Below, one piece after another: positions 47,901-56,200 of a stretch of DNA of 64,000 bases. The notes below the pieces were generated by a model. The model was not told the DNA's origin, did not search any database, and saw nothing but the letters and a program-made list of their open reading frames with translations. How positions within the stretch are numbered: the stretch's first letter is position 1; each line of letters starts with the position of its first letter. Both the position numbers and the translations under genes were made by a program. Source of the stretch: Saprospiraceae bacterium (GTDB taxonomy: Bacteria; Bacteroidota; Bacteroidia; Chitinophagales; Saprospiraceae). The DNA lies in assembly GCA_016714445.1 (NCBI GenBank), contig JADJNF010000004.1, positions 1 to 64,000 on the forward strand, written 5' to 3'.

Positions 47901-48168
47901 AACCGTTTATATCTGTTACTTTTACTCCGTATGTCGTCGTCTCTGTAGGACATACCGTTACTTCATCTACATCTATCGGACTTGTCCCCGGATTACCGCA
48001 ATCCCCGCATGTCGCATTGTCCCCACGGTAATCCATTGGTAATCCTTCCGTCACCAGTGTCAATAATCCACTCTCCCTGTCTATCCTGAACAGTCTGCCT
48101 CGGTCTACCTGTAAGCCATACAGTTCCCCTCCTCTAAAATATATACCTCCAAATTCATCTGTCTTCAC
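41926..48168 (-). CDS. Giant T9SS-secreted Ig-repeat protein, C-terminal part (frameshifted from 48174-58124)
   Basis: 2,080 residues; not a separate gene but the continuation of 48174-58124. It begins mid-module (MKTDEFGGIYFRGG), exactly where the upstream frame is lost. In order: the end of the third propeller-like insertion, three Ig-like modules, a fourth complete insertion, then modules of about 71 aa, each with the pattern 'P.P.I.GD.EIC.GESTTLTASGGSSY.WSNGS' then 'I.V.PTTTTTYSVTVTDGNGC'. A third 'WNLDACHS' domain (about 43,205-42,600) follows and then a type A T9SS sorting domain: FIVYPNPASDRINL, then DGIYFLEVKNG, ending LILIK. The protein would be exported through T9SS and anchored on the surface or released, as an adhesin or matrix component (inference). 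Confidence 0.88.
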   Translation of the reverse strand: MKTDEFGGIYFRGGELYGLQVDRGRLFRIDRESGLLTLVTEGLPMDYRGDNATCGDCGNPGTSPIDVDEVTVCPTETTTYGVKVTDINGCVTTATVTVKVNSLPTPTISGDTEICFGESTILTAIGGSNYTWSNGATTSSITVNPTTTTTYGVTVTDGNICSGTSSVTVVVNPLPAPSIIGDTEICRGESTGLFAVGGSSYVWSNGSTTGLINVSPTTTTTFSVTVTDNKGCTANTSVTVIVNPLPTPSITGDNELCFGESTTLTASGGSIYEWSNGATTSSITVNPTTTTMYGVTVTDGNGCSGSTSVTVKVNALPEVNISGDKEICLNECTTLTASGGVSYEWSNVMSNGYSCSGAFYVGGPQGGSDQSLYVINSGNNLTTIGSLGTNNVNGIGYYCQGGNTPYIYGMKMRGNTITDALRANFVRINPETAALSILNEIPQPPNPYGLTGTTGIMAYIGEVSKEGIYYFPAVSALINPLTFSIVDYTIYLGSIDLNNHGNGSNVNYRVISVLPGCKPYMDACIEAFQRYALDPSGREPSGGIQDWALSEDGKTMYSYFGIENALFRMDMGTASTNCVAGPVSNGIYTGVTGVKTDEFGGIYFRGGELYGLQVDRGRLFRIDRESGLLTLVTEGLPMDYRGDNATCGDCGNPGTSPINVDEVTVCPTETTTYSVEVTDANGCVNTGAVTVTVNSLPAPTISGDNELCFGESTTLTAGSGSSYEWSNGATTSSITVNPTTTTTYGVTVTDGNSCSGTSSVTVLVNPLPTPSIIGDTEICRGESTGLFAVGGSSYVWSNGSTTGLINVSPTTTTTYSVTVTDNKGCTANTSVTVIVNPLPTPSITGDNELCFGESTTLTASGGSIYEWSNGATTSSITVNPTTTTTYGVTVTDGNGCSGSTSVTVKVNALPTPSISGDNEICNGESTTLIASGGSSYVWSNGSTASSISVSPTTNTTYSVKVTDSNGCSASASVTVKVNILPTPTIVGDTEICNGESTTLTASGGSSYVWSNGSTSNSISVNPTINTTYSVTVTDDNGCNANTSSTVKVNILPTPTIVGDTEICNGESTTLTVSGGSSYVWSNGSTASSISVSPTANTTYSVTVTDGNGCSASTSVMVIVNPLPTPSISGDNEICNGESTTLIASGGSSYLWNNGSTASSISVSPTTNTAYSVKVTDSNGCSASASVTVKVNILPTPTIVGDTEICNGESTTLTASGGSSYVWSNGSTSNSISVNPTINTTYSVTVTNDNGCNANTSRMVKVNILPTPTIVGDTEICNGESTTLTASGGSSYVWSNGSTSNSISVSPTTNTTYSVMVTDGNGCNANTSSTVKVNILPTPTIVGDNELCSGESTTLTASGGSSYAWSNGSTASSISVGPTTNTTYSVTVTDGNGCSSSTDVTVQVNALPLVNISGDIEICRGENTTLTASEGIGYIWSNGLTTKSITVNPEISTSYSVTVTDGKGCQSNTSTTVIVNSLPIVTIGGDNDICLGESTILTTGGGIGFVWSNGLTTSSITVNPTVTTNYTVTVTDVKGCQNTKNIVVVVNSLPVALISGVNNICSGQSTILSASGGTSYIWSNGSTTSSITVSPLSATTYSVTVSTQQGCTASASIMIFINQAPAIQIVGPNNICKGDSTVLVATGSSLNNCPGECKVNAPVVLSYWNLDACHSVMNLGTHMDYSEFTPITANGSCTSVTASNVHRLNNNKHSCTPGPDGSIGMCIGTQKTCNPSKVDFSQALRFHITINPLQSGQITGLQFYEQSPENFRWVGGPTGPNNYATKYLIRVSKNGEYIYYEDNLNTNKTWGLESFDFSENDNFKTLTPATYLFELVPYCTINNDAVESIWDIDEIKVLGGCCQGTTKEITSYHWSNGEMGTSITVNPIESTTYTVTVTDCSGCSSVEEYEVTVACLMADLGPDRMINLGETVELSPVISGNSICSDQNPGLNSIKYLWSNGATTSSITVTPSSSTFYRVTVTDCNECEDTESISIHVMMARPFIVYPNPASDRINLASESVIDPNLVIRILSVDGKTVISENPQFIINSLNNVSIIIPENITDGIYFLEVKNGTRLFTEKLILIK

Positions 48169-51100
48169 TCCCGTTACTCTGTGTAGATTCCATTGCTAAC
48201 CGGTCCGGCTACACAGTTCGTACTCGCTGTTCCCATATCCATTCTGAACAACGCATTCTCTATCCCAAAATATGAATACATCGTCTTCCCGTCTTCACTC
48301 AGTGCCCAGTCCTGGATGCCTCCTGATGGTTCCCGTCCCGATGGGTCCAGTGCATACCGCTGGAAGGCTTCTATACATGCATCCATATACGGCTTACAAC
48401 CCGGTAATACCGATATCACCCGGTAATTCACATTACTCCCGTTGCCGTGATTGTTCAGGTCTATACTTCCCAAATAGATCGTATAGTCTACTATACTGAA
48501 TGTCAATGGATTGATCAAGGCTGATACTGCCGGAAAATAATAGATTCCTTCCTTCGATACTTCGCCGATATACGCCATGATGCCTGTCGTTCCCGTTAAT
48601 CCGTATGGATTCGGTGGCTGGGGTATTTCATTCAGTATACTCAGCGCTGCTGTCTCCGGATTTATCCTTACAAAATTCGCCCGCAATGCATCTGTTATCG
48701 TATTGCCTCGCATTTTCATACCATAGATATAGGGCGTATTTCCTCCCTGACAATAGTAACCTATACCATTCACATTATTCGTCCCAAGGCTGCCTATCGT
48801 CGTCAGATTATTACCCGAATTAATCACATACAAACTCTGGTCACTGCCTCCCTGTGGTCCGCCTACATAAAAGGCTCCACTGCAACTGTAGCCGCTTGAC
48901 ATCACATTACTCCACTCATAGCTAACACCACCACTCGCCGTGAGGGTCGTACACTCATTTAAACATATCTCTTTGTCCCCACTGATATTCACCTCCGGTA
49001 ACGCATTTACCTTCACTGTCACACTCGTGCTCGAACTGCATCCATTACCATCTGTTACCGTAACTCCATACATCGTCGTTGTTGTAGGGTTTACTGTAAT
49101 ACTACTTGTTGTTGCTCCGTTGCTCCACTCATAAATACTTCCGCCACTGGCCGTCAGAGTTGTACTTTCTCCGAAACATAGCTCATTATCTCCAGCGATC
49201 GATGGGGTTGGCAATGGGTTGACTATTACCGTCACACTTGTGTTTGCGGTACATCCTTTATTGTCGGTTACTGTAACACTATACGTCGTTGTAGTCGTTG
49301 GGCTTACATTGATCAGGCCAGTTGTCGACCCGTTGCTCCATACATAACTGCTTCCGCCAACCACAAATAATCCTGTACTCTCCCCTCTGCAGATCTCTGT
49401 GTCACCGATAATCGATGGCGTCGGAAGTGGATTTACCACAACCGTCACACTCGATGTGCCTGAACAGCTATTCCCGTCCGTTACCGTCACTCCATACGTC
49501 GTGGTGGTTGTCGGGTTAACTGTAATGCTGCTTGTTGTTGCTCCGTTGCTCCATGTATAATTACTTCCGCCAATCGCTGTCAGAATTGTACTTTCACCAA
49601 AGCATATTTCTGTATCGCCGCTGATCGTCGGGGTCGGAAGGCTATTTACTTTTACCGTTACTGTTGCCGTCGTCACACAACCGTTTATATCTGTTACTTT
49701 TACTCCGTATGTCGTCGTCTCCGTAGGACATACCGTTACTTCATCTACATCTATCGGACTTGTCCCCGGATTACCGCAATCTCCGCACGTAGCATTGTCT
49801 CCACGGTAATCCATCGGTAATCCTTCCGTCACCAGTGTCAATAATCCACTCTCCCTGTCTATACTGAACAGTCTGCCTCGGTCTACCTGTAAGCCATACA
49901 GTTCCCCTCCTCTAAAATATATACCTCCAAATTCATCTGTCTTCACTCCCGTTACTCCTGTGTAGATTCCATTGCTTACCGGTCCGGCTACACAGTTTGT
50001 ACTCGCTGTTCCCATATCCATTCTGAACAATGCATTCTCTATCCCAAAATATGAATACATCGTCTTCCCGTCTTCACTCAGTGCCCAGTCCTGGATGCCT
50101 CCTGATGGCTCCCGTCCTGATGGGTCCAGCGCATACCGCTGGAAGGCTTCTATACATGCATCCATATACGGCTTACATCCAGGCAATACCGATATCACCC
50201 GGTAATTCACATTACTCCCGTTGCCGTGATTGTTCAGATCTATACTTCCCAAATAGATCGTATAATCTACTATACTGAATGTCAATGGATTGATCAATGC
50301 AGATACTGCCGGAAAATAATAGATTCCTTCCTTCGATACTTCGCCGATATACGCCATGATGCCTGTCGTTCCCGTTAAACCGTATGGATTCGGTGGCTGG
50401 GGTATTTCATTCAGTATACTCAGCGCTGCTGTCTCCGGATTTATCCTAACAAAATTCGCCCGCAATGCATCTGTTATCGTATTGCCTCGCATTTTCATAC
50501 CATAGATATAGGGCGTATTTCCTCCCTGACAATAGTAACCTATACCATTCACATTATTCGTCCCAAGGCTGCCTATAGTGGTCAGGTTGTTACCCGAATT
50601 AATCACATACAAACTCTGGTCACTGCCTCCCTGTGGTCCACCTACATAAAAGGCTCCGCTGCAACTGTAGCCGTTTGACATCACATTACTCCACTCATAG
50701 CTTACTCCTCCGCTCGCCGTCAGGGTCGTACACTCATTTAAACATATCTCTTTGTCCCCACTGATATTCACCTCCGGTAACGCATTTACCTTCACTGTCA
50801 CACTAGTGCTCCCACTGCATCCGTTCCCGTCTGTTACCGTAACCCCATACGTCGTCGTTGTTGTAGGGTTTACTGTAATACTACTTGTTGTTGCTCCGTT
50901 GCTCCACTCATAAATACTTCCGCCACTGGCCGTCAAAGTTGTGCTTTCTCCAAAACATAGCTCATTGTCTCCAGCGATCGATGGGGTTGGCAATGGGTTG
51001 ACTATTACCGTCACACTTGTGTTTGCGGTACATCCTTTATTGTCGGTTACTGTAACACTATACGTCGTTGTAGTCGTTGGGCTTACATTGATCAGGCCTG

Positions 51101-53207
51101 TTGTCGACCCGTTGCTCCATACATAACTGCTTCCGCCAACCGCAAATAATCCTGTACTCTCCCCTCTGCAGATCTCTGTGTCACCAATAATCGATGGCGT
51201 CGGAAGTGGATTTACCACAACCGTCACACTCGAGGTGCCTGAACAGCTATTCCCGTCCGTTACCGTCACTCCATACGTCGTGGTGGTTGTCGGGTTAACT
51301 GTTACACTACTTGTTGTTGATCCGTTGCTCCAAACATAACTGCTTCCACTACCCGCTGTCAGTGTCGTGCTCTCTCCGTTGCAGATCTCTGTGTCGCCGC
51401 TGATCGTCGGGGTCGGAAGGCTATTTACTTTTACCGTTACTGTTGCCGTCGTCACACAACCGTTTATATCTGTTACTTTTACTCCGTATGTCGTCGTCTC
51501 TGTAGGACATACCGTTACTTCATCTACATCTATCGGACTTGTCCCCGGATTACCGCAATCCCCGCATGTCGCATTGTCCCCACGGTAATCCATCGGTAAT
51601 CCTTCCGTCACCAGTGTCAGTAAGCCACTCTCTCTGTCTATCCTGAACAGTCTGCCTCGGTCTACCTGTAAGCCATACAGTTCCCCTCCTCTAAAATATA
51701 TACCTCCAAATTCATCTGTCTTCACTCCCGTTACTCCTGTGTAGATTCCATTGCTAACCGGTCCGGCTACACAGTTCGTACTCGCTGTTCCCATATCCAT
51801 TCTGAACAACGCATTCTCTATCCCAAAATAGGAATACATCGTCTTCCCGTCTTCACTCAGTGCCCAGTCCTGGATGCCGCCTGATGGCTCCCGTCCCGAT
51901 GGGTCCAGCGCATACCGCTGGAAGGCTTCTATACATGCATCCATATACGGCTTACATCCAGGCAATACCGATATCACCCGGTAATTCACATTACTCCCGT
52001 TGCCGTGATTGTTCAGGTCTATACTTCCCAAATAGATCGTATAGTCTACTATACTGAATGTCAACGGATTGATCAATGCAGATACTGCCGGAAAATAATA
52101 GATTCCTTCCTTCGATACTTCGCCGATATACGCCATGATGCCTGTCGTTCCCGTTAAACCGTATGGATTCGGTGGCTGGGGTATTTCATTCAGTATACTC
52201 AGCGCTGCTGTCTCCGGATTTATCCTTACAAAATTCGCCCGCAATGCATCTGTTATCGTATTGCCTCGCATTTTCATACCATAGATATAGGGCGTATTTC
52301 CTCCCTGACAATAGTATCCTATCCCATTCACATTATTCGTCCCAAGGCTGCCTATCGTGGTCAGGTTATTACCCGAATTGATCACATACAAACTCTGGTC
52401 ACTGCCTCCCTGTGGTCCGCCTACATAAAAGGCTCCGCTGCAACTGTAGCCGTTTGACATCACATTACTCCACTCATAGCTAACACCGCCACTCGCCGTG
52501 AGGGTCGTACACTCATTTAAACATATCTCTTTGTCCCCACTGATGTTCACCTCCGGTAATGCATTTACCTTCACTGTCACACTAGCCCTCCCACTGCATC
52601 CGTTCCCGTCTGTTACCGTTACGCTATAAGTCGTATTTGCTGTCGGACTGACTGATATGCTACTTGCAGTTGATCCGTTGCTCCACTCATAAATACTTCC
52701 GCCACTGACTGTCAAAGTTGTGCTTTCTCCGAAACATAACTCATTGTCTCCAGTGATCGATGGGGTTGGCAATGGGTTGACTATTACCGTCACAATTGTG
52801 TTTGCGGTACATCCTTTATTGTCGGTTACTGTAACACTATATGTCGTTGTAGTCGTTGGGCTTACATTGATCAGTCCTGTTGTCGACCCGTTGCTCCATA
52901 CATAACCAACGCCGCCTACAGCAAATAAGCCTGTACTCTCTCCCACACATAACTCTGTGTCACCGATAATCGTTGGCGCAGGAAGTGGATTTACCACAAC
53001 CGTCACACTCGATGTGCCTGAACAGCTATTCCCGTCCGTTACCGTCACTCCGTACGTCGTGGTGGTTGTCGGGTTAACTGTTACACTACTTGTTGTTGAT
53101 CCATTGCTCCATTCATAATTACTTCCGCCAATCGCGGTCAGAGTTGTACTTTCACCAAAGCATATCTCTGTGTCGCCGCTGATCGTCGGGGTCGGCAAAG
53201 GGTTTAC
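46093..53207 (-). repeat. Four tandem 1,779-bp higher-order repeats inside the giant gene
   Basis: Units on the minus strand: 53207-51429, 51428-49650, 49649-47872 and 47871-46093. Units 1, 2 and 4 are 1,779 bp (593 codons); unit 3 is 1,778 bp because of the frameshift base. Each unit has three short Ig-like modules and a fourth that carries the propeller-like insertion. Boundaries were set on the Val of VNPLP/VNSLP; the anchor 'gacat' before the insertion also recurs at 52460, 50681, 48902 and 47124. A partial fifth unit (three short modules) follows. The insert sequences are nearly identical between copies. Confidence 0.9.
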
Positions 53208-56200
53208 AATAACTGTTTCACTTGTGCTTGCGATACATCCTTTGTCGTCGTTTACTGTTACATTATACGTCGTTGTGGTCGTTGGACTAACGGTAATACT
53301 ACTTGTTGTAGATCCATTGCTCCACTCATAAATACTTCCGCCACTGGCCGTCAGGGTCGTGCTTTCTCCAAAACATAGCTCATTGTCTCCTGTGATCGAT
53401 GGGGTTGGTAAAGAGTTTACAATAACTGTTTCACTTGTGCTTACGATACATCCTTTGTCGTCGGTTACTGTTACACTATACGTCGTTGTGGTCGTTGGGC
53501 TAACGGTAATACTACTTGTTGTAGATCCATTGCTCCATACATAAATACTTCCACCACTGGTGGTCAGAGTTGTGCTTTCCCCGAAACAAATCTCATTGTC
53601 TCCTGTGATCGATGGGACTGGCAAAGGGTTTACAATAACTGTTTCACTTGTGCTTGCGATACATCCTTTGTCGTCGGTTACTGTTACACTATACGTAGTT
53701 GTGGTCGTTGGGCTAACGGTAATACTACTTGTTGTAGATCCATTGCTCCACACATAACTACTTCCACCACTCGCGGCCAAAGATGTACTTTCCCCGAAAC
53801 ATAGCTCATTGACTCCGGTGATCGATGGGACTGGCAAAGGGTTTACAAAAACTGTTTCACTTGTGATTGCGATACATCCTTTGTCGTCGGTTACTGTTAC
53901 ACTAAACGTAGTTGTGGTCGTTGGGCTAACGGTAATACTACTTGTTGTAGATCCATTGCTCCACACATAACTACTTCCACCACTCGCGGTCAAAGTTGTG
54001 CTTTCTCCTAAACATAGTTCATTGTCTCCGCTGATCGATGGGGTTGGCAAAGGGTTTACAATAACTGTTTCACTTGTGCTTGCGATACATCCTTTATCGT
54101 CGGTTACTGTAACACTAAAAGTCGTTGTGGTTGTTGGGCCAACTGTAATACTACTTGTTGTTGCTCCATTGCTCCACAAATAACTACTTCCACCACTGGC
54201 GGTCAATGTTGTACTTTCTCCAAAACATAGCTCATTGACTCCGGCGATCGTTGGTATTGGTAAAGGGTTTACAATAACTGTTTCACTAGTGTTTGCAGTA
54301 CATCCTTTATCGTCGGTTACTGTAACAATATATATCGTTGTGGTTGTTGGGCCAACTGTAATACTACTTGTTGTTGCTCCATTGCTCCACAAATAACTAA
54401 TTCCACCACTGGCGATCAATGTTGTACTTTCTCCAAAACATAGCTCATTGACTCCGGCGATCGTTGGTGTTGGCAAAGGGTTTACGATAACTGTTTCACT
54501 TGTGTTTCCTGTACATCCTTTATCGTCGGTTACTGTAACACTAAAAGTCGTTGTGGTTGTTGGGCCAACTGTAATACTACTTGTTGTTGCTCCATTGCTC
54601 CACACATAACTACTTCCACCACTCGCGGCCAAAGTTGTACTTTCTCCGAAACATAACTCATTGTCTCCTGTGATCGATGGGGTTGGTAAAGGGTTTACAT
54701 TAACCAAATAATCATCTGAACCAATACATCCATTACAATCTGAGACGGTAACAGCATAACTTGTTGTTAGCAAAGGACTTACGTTTATTGATTCTGACGT
54801 TGCTCCTGTTGACCATAAATAAGATATATTATCTATCGATGGTGAACTTGAACATTCTCCTCCATAAATTCTGATATCATCGATTTCCCACCCAGCTGTT
54901 CCTCCTCTTTCTACTGTACAATATCCATACAGCTCAAAAGTAAATAAGGATAAAGTCGTTATCCTAAATTCGGGATGATCTGTGAAATCAAAAGTTTCCA
55001 GATTCCAATCCCGCTCTGTGTTTAGATTATTTTTTGAGTACACCAGATTTCCGTCCTTATAAACCCTAATCAGATATTTTTGATTATAATTATTTATTCC
55101 AGTTGAACCATTGGTCGTAACCCAATTCAGGGGTGACTGCTCTCTGAAGGTAAGTTTAGTTAATTTTCCGACTTCATTTGGCTGCATCCTAACGGAAAAT
55201 TTAAGTCCATTCAATGGATTATACAAATTAGGGTCACAGCTATCTAATGCCCCGAAACACAAACCTACTCCTCCTGTTCCATCCGGTGTGCATGAATGAT
55301 CTCCTCTATCCCTTTTTAAGTGAGTACCTGTGATAGTATTTAATCCTCCTGCATTAACAGTAGTTGGTATAAATTCTGTATAACTTAATTGATTAGGCAA
55401 TCCATCACTATTACATTGGTCCAATGACCACTGAAGTAATATTTCATCTATACAATCCTTATCACAATAAGTTGTTCCGCTGACATTAGCCGTCAAAACA
55501 GTACTTTCCCCAACACAAAACTCATTTTTACCTGAAATATTTACTACAGGATTTTGAGTTACAATCACAGCATGAGCTGATGTTCCGGTACAACCGTTTA
55601 CGTCGGTAACGGTAACTCGATATATTGTTGTTGAAGCAGGAGATACATTTATGGCTGAAGTAGTTTGTCCGGTATTCCAACTAAAAATAACTCCTCCGGA
55701 AGCAATCAATGTTGTTGTACTACCCTGACATATTTTTTTTGCTCCTTCTATATTTGCTTCAGGTAAGGTATTCACACTTGTCATTCTGCTGGCTGATGAT
55801 GTACAACCTTTACCGTCTGTAACAGTAACGGTGTAAGCTGTATTCATACCTGGGTTAACCATAATCGAAGAAGTGGTTGCGCCGGTATTCCAAACATATG
55901 AGCTTCCTCCCGATGCTGTCAATAATGAAGATGCGCCTGTACAAAATGTTGTATTTCCACTTATAATGGCCACAGGTAGTGGATTTACAATAACGTCCAT
56001 GGCAGTCGAAGCACTACAACCATTACTGTCGGTAACAGTTACAGTATAATTGGACGAAATAGTGGGAGACACTGTAATTATTGATTCAATGGATCCTGTA
56101 CTCCAAAGAAAGCCTGTGCCACCCGTTGCCGTTAACACTGTACTTTCACCAAGACATATTTCATTGTCTCCAGTCAATATTGGAACAGGCAAAGGATTTA

